Shown piece by piece: positions 43,665-53,290 of a DNA stretch of 64,000 nt. The position numbers and the translations under genes are program-made. Below the pieces are notes generated by a model. That model ran no database searches. It saw only the letters and a list, made by a program, of their open reading frames with translations, and was not told the DNA's origin. Source of the DNA: Streptococcus sp. D7B5 (GTDB taxonomy: Bacteria; Bacillota; Bacilli; Lactobacillales; Streptococcaceae); assembly GCF_029691405.1 (NCBI RefSeq), contig NZ_CP121467.1:248001-312000 (forward strand). The letters run 5' to 3'. Numbering within the stretch: position 1 is the first letter of the stretch; each line of letters opens with the position of its first letter.

Positions 43665-46436
43665 ATGAATATATGGGAAACTTTAGGGATAGAGCCAACG
43701 ACTGACGTCAAGCTTATTAGAAGGCGTTATGCTGAACTGGTTCGGCTCTATCACCCAGAAGACCAACCAGAAATTTACCAAGAAATTGTTGAAGCTTATC
43801 AAAAAGCCTTGACTTATGTGAGATCTAGAAATACAAAACCAGAAAATAGTCTAAGAAAAGCGAGTGACTCTCAAGAAGCTGCTGAACTTGAAGAAGAGGC
43901 GAATGAAAAGCCTAACTCTAGTCTCCACTTTGAAAACTTGACTGAAGAAACGAATACTGAGAACGAAGAGTCTGAAAGATCTAGTCTTGATTTCAGTGAT
44001 TATCAGCAATCGACTGATAAATTCAGCGATTCCTTTAACTTTGAAACCTTTAAAGCAGAAGAGGATAAGCAAAAGTCCACCCTTGACTTTAGTGACTATG
44101 ATGAGGAAGTTCAGCTAAATGGAGATTCTGAAGAAAGAGCTACGAATACCCTCAACTTTGAAACGTTTGGTGACGAAGAGAACCAAGGGCAAGAAGGAAC
44201 AACAAGGTCTACTCTTGACTTTAGTGGTTATAATGAAGGAACCTATCTGATCCAAAATGCGATTGAAAGTATTGTTGGAAACGACGGGTATAACCAAGAG
44301 GAACAAGAGCATCTATGGCGTCAGTTCTTTCATCAGTATCAGTATGATATGGACATTGTTCAATCCGTTTTAGAGGAAATGGATGTTTATATTTTTAACA
44401 AACCGGAGCAATTCTCTATCCTCATCCCCTTGCTGGAAGATTATATACCTGACTTTAAGTACTGGGGCTATTACTATAAGCTGAAGTATTGGAAAGTTAA
44501 AAGAGCTATAGCAGAAGAGGAAGGCAGTTCGCTTGAAAGCGCACATGAAGCCACTGAAGAATTCTATTATTCTTATCAACTTTGCCAAGAAATTCTTCAA
44601 GATTCTAACCAAGCAAATCAATTGAGCTCTTGGATAGAGTTTTTCAAGCACCCCTATCTGAGCTTTATGGTCTTAGATCAAGTAAATCAAAATCGTCAGA
44701 TAATCAAGAGTGTGCCCGTTTTAACCTATATTCTTGAAAAAAACCGACAAGTCATATTTGAAGAGGATTATCCACTCTTGAATGACTTGGCTGATTACTT
44801 AGACGAAGTAAAAGGGGAGCTGGGAGAAAACGTTGACTTTAGTCACTACTTTCTAGATAATCCAGATGAAGTTGAGGCAGCCTTCTATGAGTTGCTCCAT
44901 GCTCAGTATGAAGATGAGTATAAACTGTTACGTGATTGGCAATACCTTTTTGAATCAGTCAAAGATCACACGCTCCTACTTGATTTGTTAGAAAAGGTGG
45001 ACGTCTATCCTTTAACCAATGCGAAAGTGTTAGCCCTCGTTCTCCAATTTGTGGAGCGTTACAGTGATGAGGAATCAAATCCTTACCTGAAAAAACTCCA
45101 TTTCTGGAAGAGTATCCATTACTATCCTTCAGTGGTAGAGGAGTATGCACTAGATAAAAAAGAAAATTTTGATTACTGGTACAATGAAGGTTATCTTTAT
45201 GTGGATAAGCTCACTAAGAGCGATGAAGATATCAATGATTGGGAAAAGTGGAGAAGCTACTTTAAAGGAAGACCACGCATTCTAACGATTTTGCTTCAAC
45301 AGATCTATAAGGAGTACCATCGGTTTACAGATGGCGAGCTCCTGAGATATGTTTTATCTCCTTTTCCTACTTCTAAAATGGCTCCCCAAATGATGACGGA
45401 GGAGACAGACCAGAAACTAGAAGAGATGACAGTTTATGCTTATGAACTTTGTCATCCAAAGGCTAAGCACTCTTATTTGGATTGGAAAAAAAGACAAGTC
45501 TTTAAAAATAAGTTCCTTCAGCTTTTCTCTGGTCTCTTTACGATTGTATGTTTGCTACTTAGTATTATAGAGCGACCTGGTTATAATTCATGGGTTCATG
45601 CGGGCATGTTTTCACTCTTTTACGTCTATATGCTAAAATTAAGGAAAACACCGATTGAGGAGGGAGTGACTGCTAGAGGAGAAAAACGGAAATTCTACTA
45701 CAGTCCTCATCCATGGTTCCTATTAATCTTGTTATTAATCCTCGTCATTCCATCCTTACCATTTGGTCTCATTGGTGCCCTTATGTTCATTACATTTTTC
45801 AGCTTCATCGATGGTTTCCAAGTGAGTCAGGGGCTGAAGTGGGATTATTCTTTGGAGAAGCTGATTCCTATCGGTATCTTTCTTTCTGCTGGTTTTCTTT
45901 CTGCTTTGGTAAATCAAAGCCAGACTATTTCAGGAGTTGCAACAGCCTACTTCCATATTTTTGCAATCCTTGTGATTTGCTTGTCTTTTACAAGATTCAG
46001 TCCTGGATTTCCACCATCTCTGAAGAAAATTTTCATACCAGCAATCTTGGGAATCCTACTCTTTCAAACGTTGCCATATATTCACAGCCGTTTAGATATC
46101 TTTGATCCAACTATTCTACGAAATGAAACACTGGCTATAACTGTTATCCTCTTGTTAAATGGAATTGCCTTATCTTATTTTACAAAGGAACAAGGCTTCA
46201 TGATTGGTGTGAAGAAGGTCTTTATGATTTATGGATTGCAGATCTTTATTTTCCTAAGAAGACTGTTCCGAATCCTATTTGCACCAAATTCAGTTTTCGG
46301 TAATAACTATCATTACAAAGACTTACTAATCATGAACAGCGAATTTACGTTCTACTTCCTCGAGGGACTTTTTGTCCTGATCATGCTTTTCCTTATTCGC
46401 AATATACGCAAGGAAAATCGTAAAAGTGCTGCTTAG
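43665..46436 (+). CDS. Membrane-anchored J-domain protein, partner of the Hsp70 upstream
   Basis: A 923-residue protein. Residues 1-52 form a J domain (NIWETLGI, RRRYAELVRLY, then H30-P31-E32 in place of HPD, then the IYQEIVEAYQKAL helix). Residues 56-190 are acidic and low in complexity and hold six copies of a short motif: LHFENL, LDFSDY, FNFETF, LDFSDY, LNFETF, LDFSGY. Residues 195-610 are a Trp/Tyr-rich helical region, probably cytosolic. Residues about 617-915 hold about nine hydrophobic helices. It resembles in plan the membrane J-proteins that pair with HscC in enterobacteria (DjlB/DjlC type). AGAGGAGACC precedes the ATG, 13 bases after the Hsp70 stop, so the two form an operon. The clients are unknown. 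Confidence 0.82.
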   Translation: MNIWETLGIEPTTDVKLIRRRYAELVRLYHPEDQPEIYQEIVEAYQKALTYVRSRNTKPENSLRKASDSQEAAELEEEANEKPNSSLHFENLTEETNTENEESERSSLDFSDYQQSTDKFSDSFNFETFKAEEDKQKSTLDFSDYDEEVQLNGDSEERATNTLNFETFGDEENQGQEGTTRSTLDFSGYNEGTYLIQNAIESIVGNDGYNQEEQEHLWRQFFHQYQYDMDIVQSVLEEMDVYIFNKPEQFSILIPLLEDYIPDFKYWGYYYKLKYWKVKRAIAEEEGSSLESAHEATEEFYYSYQLCQEILQDSNQANQLSSWIEFFKHPYLSFMVLDQVNQNRQIIKSVPVLTYILEKNRQVIFEEDYPLLNDLADYLDEVKGELGENVDFSHYFLDNPDEVEAAFYELLHAQYEDEYKLLRDWQYLFESVKDHTLLLDLLEKVDVYPLTNAKVLALVLQFVERYSDEESNPYLKKLHFWKSIHYYPSVVEEYALDKKENFDYWYNEGYLYVDKLTKSDEDINDWEKWRSYFKGRPRILTILLQQIYKEYHRFTDGELLRYVLSPFPTSKMAPQMMTEETDQKLEEMTVYAYELCHPKAKHSYLDWKKRQVFKNKFLQLFSGLFTIVCLLLSIIERPGYNSWVHAGMFSLFYVYMLKLRKTPIEEGVTARGEKRKFYYSPHPWFLLILLLILVIPSLPFGLIGALMFITFFSFIDGFQVSQGLKWDYSLEKLIPIGIFLSAGFLSALVNQSQTISGVATAYFHIFAILVICLSFTRFSPGFPPSLKKIFIPAILGILLFQTLPYIHSRLDIFDPTILRNETLAITVILLLNGIALSYFTKEQGFMIGVKKVFMIYGLQIFIFLRRLFRILFAPNSVFGNNYHYKDLLIMNSEFTFYFLEGLFVLIMLFLIRNIRKENRKSAA

Positions 46437-46497
46437 AATGAAAGCGTAGAGAAGAGGACTCTGGTTCAAGTTTCTAGTAAATTTTCCTGAATAAAGG

Positions 46498-46503
46498 TAT
46501 AAT
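46498..46503 (+). promoter_or_regulatory. -10 element of gloA
   Basis: TATAAT 31 bases before ATG 46534. Confidence 0.5.
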
Positions 46504-46533
46504 AGAACTATTAAAACGAAAGAGGTAATGAAA

Positions 46534-46914
46534 ATGGCTTCAAAAATGCTACACACTTGCTTGCGAGTAGAAAACCTTGAAAAATCAATCGCTTTTTATC
46601 AAGATGCTTTTGGATTTAAAGAATTGCGTCGCAGAGATTTTCCAGATCATGCTTTCACCATTGTCTATCTAGGACTTGAGGGGGATGACTATGAGTTGGA
46701 GTTGACCTATAACTATGATCACGGTCCTTACGTGGTAGGAGATGGCTTCGCCCATATCGCCCTCAGTACACCTGACCTTGAGGCCCTACATCAAGAACAT
46801 AGCGCTAAAGGCTATGAGGTGACAGCTCCTAATGGACTTCCAGGAACTCAACCAAACTATTACTTTGTCAAGGATCCTGACGGTTACAAGGTCGAAGTCA
46901 TTCGTGAAAAATAA
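46534..46914 (+). CDS. gloA: Lactoylglutathione lyase (glyoxalase I family)
   Basis: ATG 46534 is preferred to 46528, since AGAGG lies eight bases before it (126 residues). The glyoxalase I fold with its two beta-alpha-beta-beta-beta modules is present: MLHTCLRVENLEKSIAFYQDAFGF, the Glu in YELELTYNYD, FAHIALSTPDLE and the C-terminal DPDGYKVEVI. The metal ligands H, E, H and E are all in place. It detoxifies methylglyoxal as its thiol adduct. Single-gene unit with its own terminator. Confidence 0.93.
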   Translation: MASKMLHTCLRVENLEKSIAFYQDAFGFKELRRRDFPDHAFTIVYLGLEGDDYELELTYNYDHGPYVVGDGFAHIALSTPDLEALHQEHSAKGYEVTAPNGLPGTQPNYYFVKDPDGYKVEVIREK

Positions 46915-46921
46915 TCCAGTG

Positions 46922-46961
46922 AAGTCAAGTAGAATGTTCGTTTTCTACTTGACTTTTTTTC
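46922..46961 (+). terminator. Terminator of gloA
   Basis: AAGTCAAGTAGAA-TGTTCGTT-TTCTACTTGACTT followed by T. Its distal arm overlaps the -35 of the pyrK promoter. Confidence 0.9.
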
Positions 46962-46977
46962 TTTGAAAGAGTATACT
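46949..46977 (+). promoter_or_regulatory. Promoter of pyrK-pyrDb
   Basis: TTGACT (46949-46954), 17-base spacer, TATACT (46972-46977). Confidence 0.7.
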
Positions 46978-46989
46978 AATACAAATTTA

Positions 46990-47155
46990 ACCTTTAAGGG
47001 GAGTCCAGAGAGACTCACAAGGTGTCAGATAAAAGGGATAAGGGGACTCTCTGTGGAGACTTTTTAAGTGTGCGCATGAGTTCTAGCCTAACCCAACTGA
47101 GGCCTTGCATTAGCAAGGCCTTTTCTTTATCTGGTCCCCTTAAATTTAAGGAGGA
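46990..47155 (+). promoter_or_regulatory. PyrR-type attenuator leader of pyrK-pyrDb
   Basis: The leader contains AGTCCAGAGAGACT (47002-47015), the conserved loop sequence bound by the UMP-dependent regulator PyrR, and a terminator GGCCTTGC-ATTA-GCAAGGCC-TTTT (47101-47124). GACTCTCTG (47045-47053) can pair back with CAGAGAG to make an alternative structure. Two long-range pairings enclose the element: TTTAAGGGGA (46993-47002) with TCCCCTTAAA (47135-47144), and CAGATAAA (47026-47033) with TTTATCTG (47126-47133). High UMP should favour PyrR binding and termination. Confidence 0.85.
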
Positions 47156-47161
47156 AAAGTC

Positions 47162-48911
<1,750 letters not shown>

Positions 48912-48984
48912 GCTAGGTCTTCCTTATCGTCAACAAGAAATAGAATCTTCATCAATTTGTAATATTTCCGTCGATTAACTATGT

Positions 48985-48990
48985 TACAAT
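48985..48990 (+). promoter_or_regulatory. Extended -10 promoter of lytB
   Basis: TGT-TACAAT 32 bases before ATG 49022. Confidence 0.5.
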
Positions 48991-49021
48991 AGGGTTTAGA
49001 AAACGTTATTGGAGCATTTAA

Positions 49022-51274
49022 ATGAAACGATGGAAAGTGGCCCTAGTAAGTGCTGGCTTATTGGGGTGTTTTTTTACTGTAGTGGAGACAGCAAAAGCAG
49101 AAGAGGGGACTTGGCAAGGAAAGACCTACCTCAAAGCAGACGGGAAACCAGCAACCAAGCAATGGCTTTTTGACCAAACGCATCAGAACTGGTTTTATCT
49201 TAAAGATAATGGTCAACGTGCAGAAAATGGCTGGTTGACAGTTGGTGGTAAAGATTACTATTTTAACGAAGCTGGAAAATTAGCTACGAAAACGTGGGTT
49301 GGCCAGTACTATGTGACTGAAAGTGGTGCTAAAGCAAAGGAACAGTGGGTATTTAATCAGGAAAAAGAATCCTGGTATTATCTAAAGTCTGATGGTCAGA
49401 AAGCTCAAAAAGAATGGATTCAACAAGGTCAAGAAAAATATTACCTTAAAGAAGACGGGAAAATGGCCAAAGATGAGTGGATCACTCAAGGTGAGAACCA
49501 GTACTACATCAATTCACAAGGTAAAATGCTGAAAAATGCTTGGCTTGGTAAAAGCTATATATCAGAAAATGGTAATAAGGTTAAACAAGCCTGGATTTAT
49601 GATGACAACTATAGCAGTTGGTTCTACCTTCAACAAGATGGTACCTATGCTGAAAATAGGTGGTTAACTATAGATGGGAAGGACTACCATTTTAAATCAG
49701 GCGGTTATCTTTCTACTGAACGTTGGATTGATCGCTTCTATGTTGCGAAGAGTGGAGCTAAATTGAAATCGGAATGGCTCTTTGATAAGAATTATGATGC
49801 TTGGTTTTACTTGAAAGCTGACGGAACCTATGCCGAAAAAGGCTGGGAAACGATTAAAGAAAAAGATTACCATTTCAAATCAGGCGGTTATCTTTCTACC
49901 GAGCGCTGGATAGATCGCTTCTATGTTGCGAAGAGTGGAGCTAAATTGAAATCGGAATGGCTCTTTGACAAGAATTATAACTCTTGGTTTTACTTGAAAG
50001 CTGACGGAACCTATGCTGAAAAAGGTTGGCAAACCATCAAAGGCAAGGATTACCATTTCAAATCAGGCGGCTACCTCTCTATGGAAACTTGGATTGACCG
50101 CAGTTATGTGACGAGCAGTGGAGCAAAAGCTGGCAAAGGGTGGCTCTTTGACAAGAATTATAACTCTTGGTTCTATATCAACTCTGATGGAAATTATGCC
50201 AATAAAGAATGGCTCTGGGATAATGGTTACTACTATCTCAAATCTGGTGGTTATATGGCTGCGAGTGAGTGGGTATGGTACAAGAACAACTGGTTCTACC
50301 TCAAGTCAAATGGAAAGATGGCTGAGAAAGAATTAATCTACGATTCATCCGACCAATCATGGTATTACCTTAAATCAGGCGGTTATATGGCAAAAAATGA
50401 AACTGTGGATGGTCATACCTTGGATGCTTCTGGTAGATGGCATGTTGCGGATAAAACCAAATATTACAAAGTTAAACCAATCACTGCCTATGTCTATAGT
50501 GCATCTGGAGAAATCTTGAGTTACATTAACCAAGGAAGCATTGTTTCACTGGATAGCTCGACGCGAAAAGGCGGCCGACTTGCAGTTTCGATTTCTGGCT
50601 TGTCTGGCTATATGAATCAAAGTGATTTGACAGCAGTAGATGAAGGTAGCGAGTTTATCCCTCATTATACTAGTGATGGGAAATTCCTTTACCATGAACT
50701 CTCTCCATACACGAGTATCAAAGTAGCTCCACACACCTCTGCTATGGTTATTGGCAAGAAGTACTACTCAACTGATGGAGAGCATTTTGATGGCTTTACC
50801 ATTAAAAATCCTTTCCTCTATAAAAACTTGAGAGAACCAAGTAATTATAGTGCAGCTGAGTTGGATAAACTGTATTCAATGATGAACTTGCAGGATAGTC
50901 CTCTTGCAGGTAAAGGAGCGACTTTCAAAGAAGCTGAGGAACGCTACGGTGTAAATGCCCTTTACTTGATGGCCCATAGTGCCCTTGAAAGTGCTTGGGG
51001 ACGCAGTCAAATTGCCAGAGATAAGAACAATTTCTTTGGTATTGCTGCTTATGATACTAGCCCATATCTCTCAGCCAAGAGCTTTGATAATGTGGACAAA
51101 GGAATTCTCGGAGCGGCCAAGTGGATCCGTGAGAATTACATCGACTACGGTAGAGACCACCTTGGAAATAAAGCAACCGGAATGAATGTTCGCTATGCTT
51201 CAGATCCATACTGGGGTGAGAAGATAGCCAGCATCATGATGACTATCAACAGCAAACTTGGTTGGAAAGACTAA
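49022..51274 (+). CDS. lytB: Choline-binding endo-beta-N-acetylglucosaminidase LytB
   Basis: A 750-residue secreted murein hydrolase. Signal peptide about 1-26 (cut near AKA-EE), about 20 choline-binding repeats (30-465; WFYLKxDGxxAExGW pattern), an SH3b-like segment (about 480-545), a middle domain (about 545-620) and a glucosaminidase domain (about 625-748) with the catalytic Glu656 in AHSALESAWGRS. It binds phosphocholine on teichoic acid and separates daughter cells at the poles. The repeat region is longer than I recall for the pneumococcal protein (658 residues in R6), with a 61-residue block present three times. Position after pyrDb is as in S. pneumoniae. Confidence 0.95.
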   Translation: MKRWKVALVSAGLLGCFFTVVETAKAEEGTWQGKTYLKADGKPATKQWLFDQTHQNWFYLKDNGQRAENGWLTVGGKDYYFNEAGKLATKTWVGQYYVTESGAKAKEQWVFNQEKESWYYLKSDGQKAQKEWIQQGQEKYYLKEDGKMAKDEWITQGENQYYINSQGKMLKNAWLGKSYISENGNKVKQAWIYDDNYSSWFYLQQDGTYAENRWLTIDGKDYHFKSGGYLSTERWIDRFYVAKSGAKLKSEWLFDKNYDAWFYLKADGTYAEKGWETIKEKDYHFKSGGYLSTERWIDRFYVAKSGAKLKSEWLFDKNYNSWFYLKADGTYAEKGWQTIKGKDYHFKSGGYLSMETWIDRSYVTSSGAKAGKGWLFDKNYNSWFYINSDGNYANKEWLWDNGYYYLKSGGYMAASEWVWYKNNWFYLKSNGKMAEKELIYDSSDQSWYYLKSGGYMAKNETVDGHTLDASGRWHVADKTKYYKVKPITAYVYSASGEILSYINQGSIVSLDSSTRKGGRLAVSISGLSGYMNQSDLTAVDEGSEFIPHYTSDGKFLYHELSPYTSIKVAPHTSAMVIGKKYYSTDGEHFDGFTIKNPFLYKNLREPSNYSAAELDKLYSMMNLQDSPLAGKGATFKEAEERYGVNALYLMAHSALESAWGRSQIARDKNNFFGIAAYDTSPYLSAKSFDNVDKGILGAAKWIRENYIDYGRDHLGNKATGMNVRYASDPYWGEKIASIMMTINSKLGWKD
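49703..50251 (+). repeat. Three tandem 183-base repeats in lytB
   Basis: Units start at 49703, 49886 and 50069, each 183 bases, coding three choline-binding repeats per unit. The first two are nearly identical; the third has diverged. They explain the extra length of this LytB. Confidence 0.85.
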
Positions 51275-51285
51275 TCAAAAGAAAT

Positions 51286-51320
51286 CAACGGTAACTACTG
51301 AAAAAGTGGTTATCGTTTTT
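51286..51320 (+). terminator. Terminator after lytB
   Basis: AACGGTAACTACT-GAAAA-AGTGGTTATCGTT followed by TTTT. Confidence 0.8.
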
Positions 51321-51423
51321 GTATATCTGGCAATAAGTTGATTCTATAGCTTTTTAAACTTGAAATTTTTAAAACAATATATTAAAATATAGAAGAGATT
51401 GCTTATAAATTAAGGAGTTTAAA

Positions 51424-52239
51424 ATGAAGAAATCAATGATTGTTGGGCTTATTACTTTTATTGCTTTAGGTTTGGCAACAGGATACTATTTCTTATCCTA
51501 TGTGCCTCATCAAGCTGTTGTAACTAAGTTTGAAGATGTAGTAAAGGATTTAAATGAAAAGAATAAAGAAGTTGAAGATCAAATAGCTGAGGCTGAAAAG
51601 GTTATTGAGAATAATGAAGAACCTCTTGATTCTAAGACATTGGAAGAATTGAAATCAACTATAAAGGATAGCAAAGATTCACTTCGTAAAGAACCAGAAA
51701 TGGAGAAAGCGACTGCTAAGATTGAGAAGCAAATTGAAGAATTAAGTCAACCATTAGATTATAGTGAAACAAAAAAGAATTTGTCTGAAAAATTGACTCA
51801 CTATCAAAATAGCATTCTTCAATTAAAACAAATTACAAATCCTTCTAGTTCTTTTATTGAAGAAAGACTCAAAGAAATTGAATCAATTACTGGAGTACAA
51901 TCTGTTACGGAGGATAATGACCCTAATAAAAAATTAAATAAACAAGGAGGATATACAGCGTCTGTATATTTCGTTGACAAGCAAGTGAATGAATCTGTAG
52001 AAGGCTCAGATATTGTTCAAAAAGGTAATGATGCTGGTGGAAATATAGAAGTTTATAAGACAAAAGAAGATGCAGAAAAGCGCAATACTTATATTAGTGC
52101 TTTTGATGGAACTGCTTTAAATCCGGGATCCCACTATGTTTATGGAACCATATTAATTCGCACTTCGCACCATTTAACAGGAGCGCAACAGAAAGAACTG
52201 ACTGAGAAAATCTACAATAAATTAATTGAACTGAAATAA
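51424..52239 (+). CDS. Membrane-anchored coiled-coil protein of unknown function
   Basis: A 271-residue protein with one N-terminal membrane helix (about 5-25, MIVGLITFIALGLATGYYFL) and no cleavage site or lipobox, so the rest (about 245 residues) should lie outside the membrane. Residues 35-150 are charged helices with heptad-like spacing (EKNKEVEDQIAEAEKVIENNEE). The C-terminal 110 residues look like a small mixed domain, with ITGVQSVTEDNDPN, GGYTASVYFVDKQV, AGGNIEVYKTKEDAEKRNTYI and GSHYVYGTILIRTSHHLT. I do not recognise it. AAGGAGTTTAAA precedes the ATG. In S. pneumoniae pavA follows lytB; this gene takes its place, and its AT-rich composition suggests an insertion. Confidence 0.75.
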   Translation: MKKSMIVGLITFIALGLATGYYFLSYVPHQAVVTKFEDVVKDLNEKNKEVEDQIAEAEKVIENNEEPLDSKTLEELKSTIKDSKDSLRKEPEMEKATAKIEKQIEELSQPLDYSETKKNLSEKLTHYQNSILQLKQITNPSSSFIEERLKEIESITGVQSVTEDNDPNKKLNKQGGYTASVYFVDKQVNESVEGSDIVQKGNDAGGNIEVYKTKEDAEKRNTYISAFDGTALNPGSHYVYGTILIRTSHHLTGAQQKELTEKIYNKLIELK

Positions 52240-52285
52240 TTAAAAAATTGGATAGCTATTTGTTTTATTGAACTAAGATACAGTC

Positions 52286-52319
52286 AAAAAGCCGTTGGAA
52301 AACGGTTTTTTGTTATAAT
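52286..52319 (+). terminator. Terminator followed directly by a promoter
   Basis: AAAAGCCGTT-GGAA-AACGGTTTTTT closes the upstream unit; TGT-TATAAT (52311-52319), an extended -10, follows at once and serves the DUF2829 operon. Confidence 0.75.
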
Positions 52320-52352
52320 TAAATGAAGAATGTAGCATTAAAGGAGAACAAC

Positions 52353-52589
52353 ATGACTTTTGAAGAAATCCTGCCTGGGTTAAAGGACAAGAAAAAATAT
52401 GTACGAACTGGTTGGGGAGGGGCTGAAAACTATGTCCAACTCTTTGACACTATCGAGCAAAACGGGGTTGCACTTGAAGTGACGCCTTATTTCCTCATCA
52501 ACGTGTCTGGAGAAGGGGAAGGTTTTTCCATGTGGAGCCCGACACCTTGTGATGTTTTGGCGACGGATTGGGTAGAAGTGCATGACTAG
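52353..52589 (+). CDS. DUF2829-family protein (Tad2-like)
   Basis: ATG 52353 follows AAGGAGAACAAC (78 residues); the longer start at 52323 lacks a site. MTFEEILPGLKDKKKYVRTGWG, then YFLINVSGEGEGFSMWSPTPCDVLATDWVEV, matches the DUF2829 pattern (TFxxALxxLKxGKxVxRxGW ... DxLAxDWxxV). Phage members of this family are Tad2 proteins, which trap the signalling molecule of Thoeris defence. Chromosomal members are common in Firmicutes and their role is unclear. First gene of a tightly packed run of six; it overlaps the SDR gene by eight bases. Confidence 0.85.
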   Translation: MTFEEILPGLKDKKKYVRTGWGGAENYVQLFDTIEQNGVALEVTPYFLINVSGEGEGFSMWSPTPCDVLATDWVEVHD

Positions 52590-53280
52590 ACGTGTATTGA
52601 TTACGGGAGTGAGTTCAGGGATTGGTCTGGCTCAAGCCCGACTCTTTTTAGAGAAGGGGTATCAAGTATATGGAGTGGACCAAGGTGAAAATCCACTCTT
52701 AGAGGGTGATTTCTACTTTTTACAGAGAGATTTGACCTTGGACTTGAAACCTGTTTTTGACTGGTGCCCTCAGGTGGATGTTTTGTGCAATACTGCTGGA
52801 GTTTTGGATGATTATAAACCGCTTTTGGAACAATCAGCACAGGAAATTCAAGAGATTTTTGAAATCAACTATGTGACTCCAGTTGAGATGACACGACATT
52901 ATTTGACGCAAATGCTGGAAAGTAAAAAGGGAATCATTATCAATATGTGTTCTATTGCTTCAAACCTAGCAGGAGGTGGTGGACACGCCTATACTTCCTC
53001 TAAGCATGCCTTGGCTGGATTTACCAAGCAGTTGGCTCTAGACTATGCGGAAGCTGGAATACAGGTCTTTGGGATTGCTCCAGGTGCTGTCAAGACGAGC
53101 ATGACTGCTGCCGACTTTGAACCAGGTGGCTTAGCTGACTGGGTAGCTAGTGAAACGCCAATCAAGCGCTGGATTGAGCCAGAGGAAGTAGCAGAGATTA
53201 GCCTTTTCTTAGCAAGTGGAAAAGCGAGCGCCATGCAAGGACAAATCCTGACCATTGATGGTGGTTGGAGTTTGAAGTAG
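52582..53280 (+). CDS. Short-chain dehydrogenase/reductase (FabG-like)
   Basis: A 232-residue SDR with all classical motifs: cofactor loop ITGVSSGIGLA, NTAG in place of NNAG, the catalytic Ser in NMCSIAS, and Y-TSS-K in AYTSSKHALAG. The C-terminus QGQILTIDGGW is typical of 3-oxoacyl-ACP-reductase-like enzymes. The substrate is not readable; many streptococci carry this gene as an annotated 3-oxoacyl-ACP reductase although the fatty-acid cluster has its own FabG. Coupled to the DUF2829 gene by overlap. Confidence 0.9.
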   Translation: MTRRVLITGVSSGIGLAQARLFLEKGYQVYGVDQGENPLLEGDFYFLQRDLTLDLKPVFDWCPQVDVLCNTAGVLDDYKPLLEQSAQEIQEIFEINYVTPVEMTRHYLTQMLESKKGIIINMCSIASNLAGGGGHAYTSSKHALAGFTKQLALDYAEAGIQVFGIAPGAVKTSMTAADFEPGGLADWVASETPIKRWIEPEEVAEISLFLASGKASAMQGQILTIDGGWSLK

Positions 53281-53290
53281 GAGGAGTTGA

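Noticed and set aside
49004..49017. cre-like AGAAAACGTTATTG before lytB
   Set aside because: Too many mismatches to the CcpA consensus, at the last three positions in particular.
52380..52583. Open frame opposite the DUF2829 gene
   Set aside because: Shadow frame, with no start signal or similarity.
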